64,000 nt of DNA from Arthrobacter sp. OAP107 (GTDB lineage: Bacteria; Actinomycetota; Actinomycetes; Actinomycetales; Micrococcaceae): contig NZ_JBEPOK010000001.1 of the NCBI RefSeq assembly GCF_040546765.1, forward strand, positions 744,001-808,000, read 5' to 3'. Shown here piece after piece: positions 51,586 to 59,936 of the stretch. The notes under the pieces are model-generated. The model had not been told where the DNA came from. It saw only the letters and a program-made list of their open reading frames with translations, and searched no databases. Made by a program: the position numbers and the translations under genes. Numbering within the stretch: position 1 is the stretch's first letter; each line of letters begins with the position of its first letter.

Positions 51586-51966
51586 TCACTGCGGGCGTTC
51601 GAACAGGCTCAAGATATTGCCTTCACTGTCCAGGAACCAGGCGGCCTTGCCGCCGTCGGCCGTGGCAATCCCGTTCTCCGTTTTCAGTCCCGGAAAATCG
51701 TATTCCTCGAACACGACGCCGCGGCTCCGCAATTCCTGAACGTCGCGCTCGACGTCGTCCGTTACCCAGCCCATCTGGGTGTTCCTTGCGGTGCCAGCGT
51801 TGTCCGTTTGGTAGACCAGGAACCTGGTGCCGTTGCCGCATTCGTACATCACGTTGTCATCTGCGGGTTCCATCGGCTCCAGTCCCAGCTTGTCCCGGTA
51901 GAAATCCTTCGCCCTGCCCACGTCCTTCGCCGGAAGCACGGCCGCGATTGCTATGTCCTTGAGCAT
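51586..51966 (-). CDS. VOC superfamily protein
   Basis: A 126-residue single-domain VOC protein (AIAAVLPAKDVGRAKDFYRD at the start; AAWFLDSEGNILSLFERPQ at the end). It is a close relative of the protein at 2497, sharing the C-terminal half in detail. GAGGAG lies ten bases before the ATG. Substrate unknown. Monocistronic. Metal ligands cannot be fixed by eye; the C-terminal Glu in ILSLFE is the usual last ligand. Confidence 0.87.
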   Translation of the reverse strand: MLKDIAIAAVLPAKDVGRAKDFYRDKLGLEPMEPADDNVMYECGNGTRFLVYQTDNAGTARNTQMGWVTDDVERDVQELRSRGVVFEEYDFPGLKTENGIATADGGKAAWFLDSEGNILSLFERPQ

Positions 51967-52206
51967 GACAGTTCACTCCTCGTTGAGTTGATGGCGATGG
52001 TTCCCCTGATCGGTGCCGGGAACGGACTGGCCGTTCGTGCCGGGGCCGCGTCGCCGCCCGTTTCGCCGACAACCGGGCGGCCACCTGGGACCCTGCGGTG
52101 CCCGTCTTGCGTCGCCGGGCGAAGGTCCCCGAAGTTCATGGGGACATTATGGGACCGAAGTGCCACCTGCGGATATAGGGCGCGGAGACGGGAAAGCACG
52201 ACGGCG

Positions 52207-52252
52207 GCCGGCCGGGTGCCGTGGGCCGTGCGGTGCCGGGCACCCGGCCGGC
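52207..52252. terminator. Inverted repeat behind the receiver gene
   Basis: Perfect 14-bp arms (GCCGGCCGGGTGCC and its complement) with an 18-base loop, ending eight bases from the stop of the response-regulator gene. No T-run. Confidence 0.55.
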
Positions 52253-52259
52253 GAAGGTG

Positions 52260-52691
52260 CTAGGCGCGCGACTCAAGGCCGTGCGCCGTCAGCGGACCCA
52301 CGGGGCAGAGCTTGTTGACCGTCTCCGTGAGTTGCCGCGGACGGAAAGGCTTGATCAGGTAGGCGGCGGCCCCCGACGCCATGCCGGCCATCTCGTCGTC
52401 GAGCTCTGCCCGGGCGGTGATGAACAGCATCGGCGCGTCGGAGCGGGCGCGGATATGCTGCGCCACCTCCAGTCCGTCCATGTCAGGCAGGTTGAGGTCC
52501 ACCGTCACCAGGGCGGGGTGGTGTTCCCACGCCGCGGCGACCCCATCGGCACCATTGCCCACGGCATGAACATCGAATCCGATCCGCGTCAGAATCAGTG
52601 TGAGCAGATCGCGAATATCCTGGTCATCCTCGATGACCAGGCAGAGCCCCCGTGAACCCAACGTGCCCCCCGGCCGGTAGTAGGTGTGCAC
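52260..52691 (-). CDS. Single-domain response regulator
   Basis: A roughly 143-residue protein consisting of one CheY-like receiver: LCLVIEDDQDIRDLL (acidic pair), VTVDLNLPDMDGLEVAQH (phospho-acceptor Asp), MLFITAR and YLIKPFRPRQL (conserved Lys). There is no output domain. The start is uncertain: GTG 52691 is listed, while TTG 52661 behind GGGGGG and a longer form are possible. It could receive phosphate from the orphan kinase at 17029, but no linkage shows this. Confidence 0.85.
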   Translation of the reverse strand: MHTYYRPGGTLGSRGLCLVIEDDQDIRDLLTLILTRIGFDVHAVGNGADGVAAAWEHHPALVTVDLNLPDMDGLEVAQHIRARSDAPMLFITARAELDDEMAGMASGAAAYLIKPFRPRQLTETVNKLCPVGPLTAHGLESRA

Positions 52692-52734
52692 AGTGTAAGG
52701 CGGCAACCTCAAGAAGCGCACGCCCGGGCACGAA

Positions 52735-52771
52735 AAAGCCCCGCACCATTGTGAAGGCGGTGCAGGGCTTT
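52735..52771 (-). terminator. Rho-independent terminator of the Cys-rich gene
   Basis: Thirteen-base arms (AAAGCCCCGCACC and GGTGCAGGGCTTT, one mismatch) enclose an 11-base loop; on the minus strand the stem is followed by TTTTT. It separates the Cys-rich gene at 52862 from the receiver gene. Confidence 0.8.
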
Positions 52772-52861
52772 CCGGGGACGACCATCCGCATGGGGGAATA
52801 GGATGGGGCCCCGCACAAAGTTACCCGTGCGTAGGTTTGTCCTTCAACTGTACGATTCCCG

Positions 52862-53299
52862 TTATTCGGGCAGTTCCATCTGGAAACCGCACGTACACCT
52901 GAGGACCCGGGTGGACAGGTAAACATCCAGGGTGTCGTCAGCCGCGCCTTCTGTGGACAGCGGCGCGGACAGCCTGCGGACCTCCGATTCGGCCTTGGCC
53001 ATCGGCTGCCCGCAGTGCATGTAATGGCCGCCGAAGATCAGCACGTCCCCCTTCTGCTCGCGGCGGCCCAGGACTGCGGACAGCTCCGCCACCTGCGCGG
53101 GATGTTCGCTGAAGCGCCGGCACCGGCTGCAGGTGTAGGCAACCAGGACGACGTCAGTGGGACAGTCGGGGATATTCATCACCGATCTGATGGTCAGGTA
53201 GCGGTCGGTGCCGCAGTTGGTGCACCGCACCGGCAAAACGCGGGCCCGGTTGGCGCCGTCGGCGCCATCGGAGCGGAAGTCGGGGGATCTGAGTGACAT
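52862..53299 (-). CDS. Cys-rich CGFQME-family protein, second copy
   Basis: A 145-residue paralogue of the protein at 31477. Shared features: RCTNC, YTCSRCRRFSEHPAQVAEL, VLIFGGHYMHCGQPM and the end STRVLRCTCGFQMELPE. Likely one or two zinc sites. The ATG at 53299 begins two bases after the stop of the 85-residue gene, so both are on one mRNA ending at the terminator at 52735. Function unknown. Confidence 0.78.
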   Translation of the reverse strand: MSLRSPDFRSDGADGANRARVLPVRCTNCGTDRYLTIRSVMNIPDCPTDVVLVAYTCSRCRRFSEHPAQVAELSAVLGRREQKGDVLIFGGHYMHCGQPMAKAESEVRRLSAPLSTEGAADDTLDVYLSTRVLRCTCGFQMELPE

Positions 53300-53301
53300 G
53301 G

Positions 53302-53559
53302 TCAGCTCGCAAGCGGGTAGCTGGCCAGGATGTAGTCGGCTGCGGCGCGTCCCTTCATCCGGCGCCGGGTGCCGCGGAGGTTGACCCTGCACCGGCGCAT
53401 GGCGGCCCGGAAGGACGCGTCGGATCTGGGCGGCAGTCCCTGGATCAGGCACCAGCTCGTGTACAGCCCGTACAGGCAGTCGGGCCCCAGCGGGCTGTCG
53501 GTGTCGGGAGCGGGGGAGGTGGCGTCGGAAAGGAATTGCTGGAAATGCGAGGGGGCCAT
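53302..53559 (-). CDS. Small basic protein of unknown function
   Basis: An 85-residue protein starting MAPSHFQQFLSDATSPAPDT, with YGLYTSWCLIQGLPPRSDAS and a basic stretch RVNLRGTRRRMKGRAAADYI. The Arg-rich tail might contact nucleic acid, and the spacing GLYTSWC-L-G recalls small actinobacterial helix-turn-helix-like proteins, but I do not recognise the family. GAGGAAAGAG lies about ten bases before the ATG. Operon with the Cys-rich gene. Confidence 0.7.
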   Translation of the reverse strand: MAPSHFQQFLSDATSPAPDTDSPLGPDCLYGLYTSWCLIQGLPPRSDASFRAAMRRCRVNLRGTRRRMKGRAAADYILASYPLAS

Positions 53560-53715
53560 GTCAGGCTCTTTCCTCAGGTGCATGGTGGCCGCCGTGAGGC
53601 TGCAGCGGCAAAACCTTCGGGTGCTGCACAACACCGGAAGGGGTCCCCTGCGGAAAGATCGCGCAGGTTCCTTAAACGAACTTACCTCCCAGTAGCTCGG
53701 TTGTACATAGGACCG

Positions 53716-54216
53716 TCATGGCCCAGGCGTGCACTCCGGGGGCCGCGGGCCGGCCAGACGAGCACGGTCAATCGCGACGAGTGCCACCGCGCTGGCAGCG
53801 AGGCGGAGGGCATTGATGCGGTACCACCGGGCCAGCAGCGGCTTGCGGCGCATCTCACTGAGCGGCTTCGGGCCGAAGAAGAGCGGTGGATTCACGGACC
53901 GGAGCAGGTAAGCCGTGGCCGCGCTGCCGGCTGCCGAGGCGGCCGCTGCCGTGACCAGCCACGGCCGGCCGCCCGGGCGGTTCCATCCTGCGGCAAGTGC
54001 GAGTGCGGCGGCCGGGAAAGTCACGGGAGCGAACGGCGCGTAGTAGCGGCCGGGGCTGCCGGTCCCCAGCGGGGACCTGCGCAGCCCAAGACCGTCCCCC
54101 GAGCCGGAAACGCGGTGCGGAACTTTGACCACGGCCTCGTAGAGGTTCCCGAAAAACCAGTGCGCGTGCGTGAATTCGGCGGCGGCCAAACTTACCTCAG
54201 CCAGTCGCTTGTGCAT
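53716..54216 (-). CDS. Uncharacterised membrane protein
   Basis: A 166-residue protein with an N-terminal amphipathic/hydrophobic segment (ANWFFG-like HAHWFFGNLYEAVVKVPHR) and helices around FAPVTFPAAALALAAGW, LVTAAAASAAGSAATAYLL and LRLAASAVALVAID. The placing of HWFFGNLYE in helix 1 is similar to DUF1772-type proteins. The ATG at 54216 is chosen because GGAGCAAGGG precedes it; two upstream ATGs lack such a site. Monocistronic, 48 bp from the STAS-like gene. Confidence 0.72.
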   Translation of the reverse strand: MHKRLAEVSLAAAEFTHAHWFFGNLYEAVVKVPHRVSGSGDGLGLRRSPLGTGSPGRYYAPFAPVTFPAAALALAAGWNRPGGRPWLVTAAAASAAGSAATAYLLRSVNPPLFFGPKPLSEMRRKPLLARWYRINALRLAASAVALVAIDRARLAGPRPPECTPGP

Positions 54217-54264
54217 GTCCCTTGCTCCAGGCTCCATGGCCATAACGTACAGCAGGAGCGGACG

Positions 54265-54636
54265 CTATGCTCCTGGTTGCGGGCGTGTCCGGAGCCAGTC
54301 GAGTGCTTCCTCGGTGTCCGTGAAGTACTGGTTTGGGCATTTCGGCAAGGTGAGCCCGACGAGCCGGTGGGCCACGAGCCGGTCCACCGGGGATTGCCCC
54401 ACGAGGGCCAGGGCGGTGACGGTGACTGCCTGGGCGTACTGGACCATGGCGTCCCTGTCGATCATGGCCACTCCGGCCAGGCGCAGCAGCACGCCCGCCG
54501 GCTGTCCGTTGAAGACCGTGATCAGCTGGTTTCTGACGATCGAACTGTGTGCGGCGGTAATCCGCACTCCCGGCTGGAGCGTGATCCCTACCAGCCCGTC
54601 GTCGATCCGCTCAACGGCGGCGCTCTGTGGACGCAC
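54265..54636 (-). CDS. SpoIIAA/SEC14-type STAS-like protein
   Basis: A 123-residue paralogue of the proteins at 15012 and 18888. It shares LVGQSPVDRLVAHRLVGLTL and YFTDTEEALDWL, and the strand-helix pattern GVLLRLAGVAMIDRDAMVQY. The GTG at 54636, eight bases after GGGGAG, gives a length matching its paralogues. Not next to any kinase or c-di-GMP gene, unlike the other two. Function unknown. Confidence 0.78.
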   Translation of the reverse strand: MRPQSAAVERIDDGLVGITLQPGVRITAAHSSIVRNQLITVFNGQPAGVLLRLAGVAMIDRDAMVQYAQAVTVTALALVGQSPVDRLVAHRLVGLTLPKCPNQYFTDTEEALDWLRTRPQPGA

Positions 54637-55125
54637 GAACCCATCTCCCCCCGGACGAAAGCACACATGGGCCCCTTGCCACGACGGAACAACCGTGCGG
54701 CCTCACGTGCATAAGAGAATAGCAAACATGGGTGCCCTGGCTGTTGTGGGGCCGGCGGCGGACTGGGTTAGGCAGCCAGGTCCCGGAGGGTGGACCAAGG
54801 GCCACCGCCGCCGACCTGATTAGAGTTTCCGCTTTCGTCCTTGTAAGAACTTTGGAGTTCCCTTGGACCGGCACGGGGGAGCGGGGGGTTCCGCGGGGAT
54901 CGCTCCAAGGTGTCCCAGCTATTTCCCCATGTCAGCGGGCCATAGTGGCAGTGTCCTGAAGGAAACGGAATCCGCGCCCCGAACCTTCAGAACTGCCGGG
55001 TCCGGACGCACTCCCCCCTCACGCGCTGGACCCGGCAAAACCCTCCCCAGACGCGTGGAAAAATGACAGGGCGTGTTAGAGCCGACGTTCACAGGCTGTT
55101 CACCCCGAGCTGGTTCCATTGATAC
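54637..55125. other. Gene-free stretch of about 490 bp
   Basis: No frame here has a ribosome site or recognisable protein pattern. An interrupted inverted repeat (GCCGGCGGCGG near 54750 and CCGCCGCCGAC near 54807) is visible. Composition is mildly less GC-rich around 54820-54860. I see no promoter pair worth naming. Confidence 0.35.
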
Positions 55126-55371
55126 ATGGACGCGAACGCTGGCAACGATCACGACGCCGACCTTCCGGCGCTGTGGGAAATGCTGACCCCGGGGGCTGCG
55201 GCGGAGATCCGGAAACCGGGCCGCCCGGCCCGAACCGGACTTGCCGGCAGTGTGCCCCTTGACGGCTCGGTCGTCTTCGCCTGGCTCGATGGGCAGTCGT
55301 CCCGCGGGCTGCATTTTGCCGGAGACCCGCTGGTGGTCCTGCCGGAACTGGAGCACACGGAGGCCTACTAA
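55126..55371 (+). CDS. Small hypothetical protein
   Basis: An 81-residue acidic protein: [20 protein letters not shown] near the start and [20 protein letters not shown], then [13 protein letters not shown]. No signal peptide or membrane segment. No clear Shine-Dalgarno sequence precedes the ATG, so the call rests on length and codon pattern. It lies about 110 bp upstream of two VOC genes on the same strand. Confidence 0.5.
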   Translation: MDANAGNDHDADLPALWEMLTPGAAAEIRKPGRPARTGLAGSVPLDGSVVFAWLDGQSSRGLHFAGDPLVVLPELEHTEAY

Positions 55372-55484
55372 CGCTGCATCAAGCGGGTCCCGGTGTCACC
55401 GGAGCGACTGGGACGGATCACCCGGTTCGCGAGTACCATCGGAAACATTCAGAGCCCGGAGAGTTCCGGAGACTGGAGCGGCAC

Positions 55485-55853
55485 ATGCAACTCGGCGCTT
55501 TCTCACTCAGCCTCGCTGTCAAGGACATCGCGGCCTCCGCGGCTTTCTACGAGAAGCTGGGATTCACCAGGTCCGGCGGCGACATCGGCCAGAACTGGCT
55601 GATCCTGCGGAACGGGCAGACGGTGATCGGCCTCTTCCAGGGCATGTTCGAGAAGAACTCCCTGACCTTCAACCCAGGCTGGAACCAGGACGCGCAGCAG
55701 CTCGACTCGTTTACCGACGTGCGGGACCTCCAGCGCCAGCTGAAGGACCGGGGCATCCCCTTCGTTGCTGAAACCGGCGGCGGTGCGGGGCCGGGCAGCT
55801 TCATCGTGGTGGACCCCGACGGCAACCCCGTCATCGTGGATCAGCACGTCTGA
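55485..55853 (+). CDS. VOC superfamily protein
   Basis: A 122-residue VOC protein ([20 protein letters not shown] at the start; [17 protein letters not shown] at the end). [20 protein letters not shown] matches glyoxalase-like dioxygenase-fold members. GGAG lies nine bases before the ATG. It is followed 30 bp later by another VOC gene on the same strand, probably in one operon. Less similar to the pair at 2497/51586. Confidence 0.88.
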   Translation: MQLGAFSLSLAVKDIAASAAFYEKLGFTRSGGDIGQNWLILRNGQTVIGLFQGMFEKNSLTFNPGWNQDAQQLDSFTDVRDLQRQLKDRGIPFVAETGGGAGPGSFIVVDPDGNPVIVDQHV

Positions 55854-55883
55854 CCCGGATGTCATCTATGGAGGAGAAGGGAA

Positions 55884-56294
55884 ATGTCCAATAACCCTGA
55901 GGATCTGGTCAGCGTTAAGGACTTTGTCAGCGTCCGGTACATGGTGGACGACGTCGAGGCCGCCGTCGGGTTCTACACGAAGCACCTCGGCTTCACCGTA
56001 AGAATGAACGCGGCACCGGCGTTTGCCGACGTCGTGCGCGGCCAGTTACGCCTGCTGCTCAGCGGGCCCACCAGCTCGGCGGGCAGGCCAATGCCCGACG
56101 GCGCAGTCCCGGCGCCGGGCGGATGGAACCGGATCCATCTCATCGTGGCGGACATCGCAGCCGAGGTGGACAGGCTGCGGTCCGCGGGCGTTCCTTTCCG
56201 GAACGAGATTGTGAAGGGACCGGGCGGCCAGCAGATCCTGCTGGAGGATCCGGCTGGCAACGTCGTCGAGCTGTTCCAGCCTGCAGATGCGTAA
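55884..56294 (+). CDS. VOC superfamily protein
   Basis: A 136-residue VOC protein (VRYMVDDVEAAVGFYTKHLG; IHLIVADIAAEVDRLRSAGV; ILLEDPAGNVVELFQPADA). The terminal GNVVELF with Glu is the standard metal-ligand ending. GGAGGAGAAGGG precedes the ATG. Second gene of a two-VOC operon closed by the hairpin at 56311. Substrates unknown; family includes glyoxalase I, dioxygenases and antibiotic-binding proteins. Confidence 0.9.
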   Translation: MSNNPEDLVSVKDFVSVRYMVDDVEAAVGFYTKHLGFTVRMNAAPAFADVVRGQLRLLLSGPTSSAGRPMPDGAVPAPGGWNRIHLIVADIAAEVDRLRSAGVPFRNEIVKGPGGQQILLEDPAGNVVELFQPADA

Positions 56295-56310
56295 GCGCCG
56301 ATAGCGCCGA

Positions 56311-56352
56311 AGCCTCGTCCGCTGGATTCGGGTGAATCCAGCGGACGGGGCT
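56311..56352. terminator. Bidirectional hairpin between VOC operon and sugar porter
   Basis: Nineteen-base arms (AGCCTCGTCCGCTGGATTC and GAATCCAGCGGACGGGGCT, one wobble) with a 4-base loop, midway between convergent stops. Very stable; T-run weak. Confidence 0.75.
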
Positions 56353-56400
56353 GTGCGGCTGGAGGCTCCGGGCGGGCCATAGCGCCGAAGCAAGGAGCTG

Positions 56401-57867
56401 TTAGTGGGCTGCCGTCGCCGGAGTCTTGTGGACCAGGTAGATGGCGCCGGTGGTGACGTCCTCCTCGAGTGCCTCGAGGGTGCGGCCGCGGGTTTCCGGG
56501 ACCTGGGTGTAGATGAAGATCAGGGCCAGGATGCCCACCACACCGAACATGAAGAACGTTCCGGTGATGCCCACCGATGCCACGAGGGTCGGGAAGAACA
56601 GGCCCAGGAAGGCGTTGGCGATCCAGAGGCAGAAGATGGAGACGCCGATCGCGAAGCCGCGGATGTGCAGCGGGAAGATTTCCGAGAGCATCACCCAGAC
56701 GGCGATGTTGAGGAACGTCTGCATGGAGCCGACGAAGGCAACCACCAGGAAGAGGATCACAAAGGGCCGTGCCGGGTTGCCGACGGGAAGGGCGATGGAG
56801 GCGATGCCGATCAGGAAGTGGCAGATGGTGGTCAGCGTGAAGCCGAGGAGCAGGGTGGTGCGGCGGTTGACGCGCTGCATCATGGTGAGCGCAATGACGC
56901 CACCGACGACGGCGATGACGCCGGGGGCGATGTTGGCGATGAGGGCGCCGCTGGAGCTGAAGCCGGCCTCAACCAGCACGGACTGGCCGTAGTACATGAT
57001 CGAGTTGATGCCGGTCAGCTGCTGCGCCACGCCCAGTCCGATGCCGACGAGCAGGATGCGCAGGATCCACTTGTTCTTCAGGGCGCCCCAGCCGGACAGC
57101 TTCATTTCCTTTTCCTCGTCGGCAAGGTGCTTGACGTCTGCCATCTCCGCTTCAGCGCGGTCGGATGAGCGGATGGTCTTGAGTACGGACAGGGCTTCCT
57201 GGGTGCGGCCCCGGGAGATGAGCCAGCGCGGGGACTCCGGCATGCGGAGCATGCCGAGGAACAGTGCCACGGCCGGTACCGCGGCAACAGCGAGCATGAG
57301 GCGCCAGACGCCGCCGAACTCGCCCCAGAGGTTGCCGATGATGGCGTTGACCACGAATGCGGCGAGCTGGCCGATGACGATCATGAGTTCGTTGCGGCCG
57401 GCAAGCGAGCCGCGGATCTCGTAGGGAGCGAGTTCTGCGAGGTACACGGGGACCACGGAGGAGGCGCCGCCGACGGCGAGGCCGAGGATCACGCGGCCGA
57501 CCACCATGACCTCGAAGTTCGGCGCGAACACGCAGGACAGGGCGCCGACGAGGAACAGGACGGCGAGCAGGATGATCGTCTTCCGGCGGCCCCAGGTGTC
57601 GGAGAGCCGGCCGCCGCCGACGGCACCGGCCGCGGCGCCGAACAGCAGGGAGCTGGTGACGATGCCCTCGGTGATCGGGGTGAGGCCGAGATCGGCGGTC
57701 ATTGGCCGGAGTGCGCCGTTGATGACACCCGTGTCATAGCCGAACAGCAGGCCGCCGAAGGTTGCCACCATGGCGACCATGCCGAGGCGCTTGCGGTGCG
57801 GGCCGTTCGTGAGCGGCGGCAGCGAGGGCGTATGCGCGCCGTCGCGCTGGGCTTGGGTAGCAGACAT
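56401..57867 (-). CDS. Sugar/polyol MFS transporter (sugar porter family)
   Basis: A 488-residue, 12-helix proton symporter. Family signatures: GGLLFGYDTGVINGAL in helix 1, DTWGRRKTI and VNRRTTLL in the 2-3 and 8-9 loops, PESPRWLISRGR mid-protein and PETRGRTLE after helix 12; QQLTGINSIMYYG in helix 7 is the sugar-contact motif. Likely substrates are hexoses, xylose or inositol. It is divergent from a LacI regulator, with an operator-like palindrome between them, so expression should be induced by its sugar. Confidence 0.95.
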   Translation of the reverse strand: MSATQAQRDGAHTPSLPPLTNGPHRKRLGMVAMVATFGGLLFGYDTGVINGALRPMTADLGLTPITEGIVTSSLLFGAAAGAVGGGRLSDTWGRRKTIILLAVLFLVGALSCVFAPNFEVMVVGRVILGLAVGGASSVVPVYLAELAPYEIRGSLAGRNELMIVIGQLAAFVVNAIIGNLWGEFGGVWRLMLAVAAVPAVALFLGMLRMPESPRWLISRGRTQEALSVLKTIRSSDRAEAEMADVKHLADEEKEMKLSGWGALKNKWILRILLVGIGLGVAQQLTGINSIMYYGQSVLVEAGFSSSGALIANIAPGVIAVVGGVIALTMMQRVNRRTTLLLGFTLTTICHFLIGIASIALPVGNPARPFVILFLVVAFVGSMQTFLNIAVWVMLSEIFPLHIRGFAIGVSIFCLWIANAFLGLFFPTLVASVGITGTFFMFGVVGILALIFIYTQVPETRGRTLEALEEDVTTGAIYLVHKTPATAAH

Positions 57868-57940
57868 AAGGACTCCTTTGTCTCAAGTTTGCGGGGCCTG
57901 TGCCCGCGGTCACATCTAGACTAACGCGCGAAAGGCTTAA

Positions 57941-57960
57941 ATGTAAGGTCAAACTTACAA
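57941..57960. promoter_or_regulatory. Operator-like palindrome between sugar porter and LacI gene
   Basis: TGTAAG at 57942 and CTTACA at 57954 form perfect 6-bp arms around GTCAAA, 74 bp before the porter start and 44 bp before the regulator start. LacI sites usually have a CG centre, absent here, so the fit is moderate. Confidence 0.55.
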
Positions 57961-58003
57961 ATATCCCCGTGCCTGCTGTTTCCCCTCGTGGGAGGATGGC
58001 GGT

Positions 58004-59011
58004 ATGACGATTCAGCGCCAGCATCGCCCGGCCACGCAGGCCGATGTTGCTCGCGAAGTCGGCGTTTCCCGGACGCTCGTGTCCTTCGCCTTCCGTGGTG
58101 CTGCGGGCGTGAGCGACGAGACCAAACAGGCGATTTTCGACGCCGCCAAGCGTCTGGGGTACCGGCAGAACGCGGCAGCCGCCGCCCTGGCAAGCAAGCA
58201 GCGCACCGCCGTCGGGCTTTACCTTCTGGACCTCCGGAACGAGGTCTTTTCCGATGTTCTCAACGGCGTGAGCCTGGCGCTGCCGCAGGCGCGCAACCGG
58301 CTCATCCTCAGCGTCTCCCGCTCGGTCGGCGGCGAGGACCAGGGGGCCGTTGACTCGCTGATCGAGGCACGGGTGGGGATCATCATCGCCGCGGCGCTGC
58401 TGGACCCCGACGAGAGGGTGCGGGAGCTGGCGCAGCTGGTTCCGGTGGTCAGCGTGACGCGCCGGGTGGAGGGCGTGGACAGCGTGTATCCGGACGACCG
58501 AGCGGGTGCGCGGGCCGCCGTCGAGCATCTTCTTGGGCTGGGGCATACGCGGATCGCGCATCTGGCCGGGCCGCGTATTGACGGGCATACCGTCCGCCGC
58601 GAAACCTACGAGCGGATGATGCGGGCCGCGGGCCTGGCCCCGCAGACCGTGGCGGCCGATGATTTTACCCAGGACGCCGCGGAACGTGTGGCGGCGGAGC
58701 TGCTGGCCGGGCCGGACCGTCCGACGGCCGTTTTCACGCACAATGACCAGTTCGCGCTGGGTGTGCGGGAAGCCGCCTACGCGATGGGCCTGACGATTCC
58801 CGGGGACCTGTCGCTGGTGGGCTACGACGATTCGCGGACAGCCCGGCTCCACGGCATCGACCTGACCTCCGTGGACCTTCACGCTGTGGAGCTCGGGAAG
58901 ATTGCCGGAACCGTGGCGCTGGAGCGGCTCGAAGACCCCGGCGCCCCCATTGCGGACAGGTGCATCACGCCGCAGTTGGTGGTCCGCGCATCAACGGCCC
59001 CGCTCCGCTAA
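58004..59011 (+). CDS. LacI-family transcriptional regulator
   Basis: A 335-residue repressor: the N-terminal helix-turn-helix and hinge (TQADVAREVGVSRTLVSFAF then YRQNAAAAALASKQRTAVGL) and a periplasmic-binding-like sensor domain (FTHNDQFALGVREAAYAMGL, LVGYDDSRTARL). GGGAGG precedes the ATG. Divergence from the sugar porter suggests it controls that gene and itself. The effector is presumably the transported sugar or a derivative; not identifiable from sequence. Confidence 0.93.
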   Translation: MTIQRQHRPATQADVAREVGVSRTLVSFAFRGAAGVSDETKQAIFDAAKRLGYRQNAAAAALASKQRTAVGLYLLDLRNEVFSDVLNGVSLALPQARNRLILSVSRSVGGEDQGAVDSLIEARVGIIIAAALLDPDERVRELAQLVPVVSVTRRVEGVDSVYPDDRAGARAAVEHLLGLGHTRIAHLAGPRIDGHTVRRETYERMMRAAGLAPQTVAADDFTQDAAERVAAELLAGPDRPTAVFTHNDQFALGVREAAYAMGLTIPGDLSLVGYDDSRTARLHGIDLTSVDLHAVELGKIAGTVALERLEDPGAPIADRCITPQLVVRASTAPLR

Positions 59012-59049
59012 CTCCCTGCCTCCGTCGGTTGGGGTTGCCCCGGGACGGG

Positions 59050-59697
59050 TCAGCTGCCGCCGATGACGGTGGACCTCGGCACCTGGCGCCCCGGGTCCAG
59101 CAGCGCGGCGATGGCTCCGGCGATCTTGGCCCCGCCCTGCACGGAAGGTTCCAGCGCATTCGCGTAGTCGCCGTCCTCGGTGCAGATGATCCGGAGGTCG
59201 AGCACGCTGAGGCCGCGGGAAAACGCCGCCCTGGTGACGCAGTCGTTGAAAACCGTGAGGGCGGTCCGGATGATCCGGTAGAAAGGCCCGGCGGAGGGTG
59301 TGTCGTAGATGGTGCAGACCGCTGCGGGCAGCCCGGCCGCTGAAAGGGCCGTGGCCATCAGCTCATAGTCGGCGGCGAACCGGTCCTGGGCATCGGCGAA
59401 CATGGTCACCGACTCCGCCACGGATCGTGCGGGCGCTTCGAGCAGGTGGGCAAACCCGAGCGCATCGTTGCCGCCGGCGCTGACCACGAGGTGGGTGGCG
59501 TCGTCGGGAAGGGCACCCAATTGGCGGTTGACCCCGGCGATGAGGTCGCCGTCCAGCGCCAGCAGCGTTGCCTTCCAGCCGGGCGGCAGCGCATCACGCA
59601 ACTGCTGGGCGACGTCGGGCCCGCCGTCGACGTACGCCTTGTTATCGAAAATCGAGTCCCCGAGCAGGACAATGTGGCCCGCCGTGCTGGTGTCCAT
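59050..59697 (-). CDS. SGNH/GDSL-type hydrolase
   Basis: A 215-residue cytosolic esterase-like protein. Block I is VLLGDSIFDN with the nucleophile Ser, and block III is VVSAGGNDALG with the oxyanion Asn. The usual C-terminal DxxH catalytic pair is not obvious; the end (TEDGDYANALEPSVQGGAKI) has an Asp but Pro-Ser where DxxHP-type His is expected, so activity may be changed. The ATG at 59697 is chosen over a GTG 15 bp upstream; ribosome sites are weak for both. Confidence 0.82.
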   Translation of the reverse strand: MDTSTAGHIVLLGDSIFDNKAYVDGGPDVAQQLRDALPPGWKATLLALDGDLIAGVNRQLGALPDDATHLVVSAGGNDALGFAHLLEAPARSVAESVTMFADAQDRFAADYELMATALSAAGLPAAVCTIYDTPSAGPFYRIIRTALTVFNDCVTRAAFSRGLSVLDLRIICTEDGDYANALEPSVQGGAKIAGAIAALLDPGRQVPRSTVIGGS

Positions 59698-59936
59698 GCC
59701 GCATCGTCCCACGAAAGGCGAGGTGCTGACGAGGGCAGGGACCGGCTCAGCGCTCGATCCTTACCGCCTCCACCACGTCTTCGAGGTGCAGCCTGTGCAT
59801 CGTGCCCTGCCTGCAGGACGCAATGCCTCTTGATGAAACTGCCCGCTCTTTGTTGCACTTGAGTACGCAGGTCTGTGGGCGCGCACCGCTTCCTCCGGCG
59901 ACACCGTGCTCCGACCGCCAAGCCCAGGAGACCGCC

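Noticed and set aside
51401..51589. A 62-codon minus-strand frame overlapping the VOC stop (GTGA)
   Set aside because: It runs through a 17-bp-arm hairpin that is better explained as a terminator, and has no ribosome site of its own.
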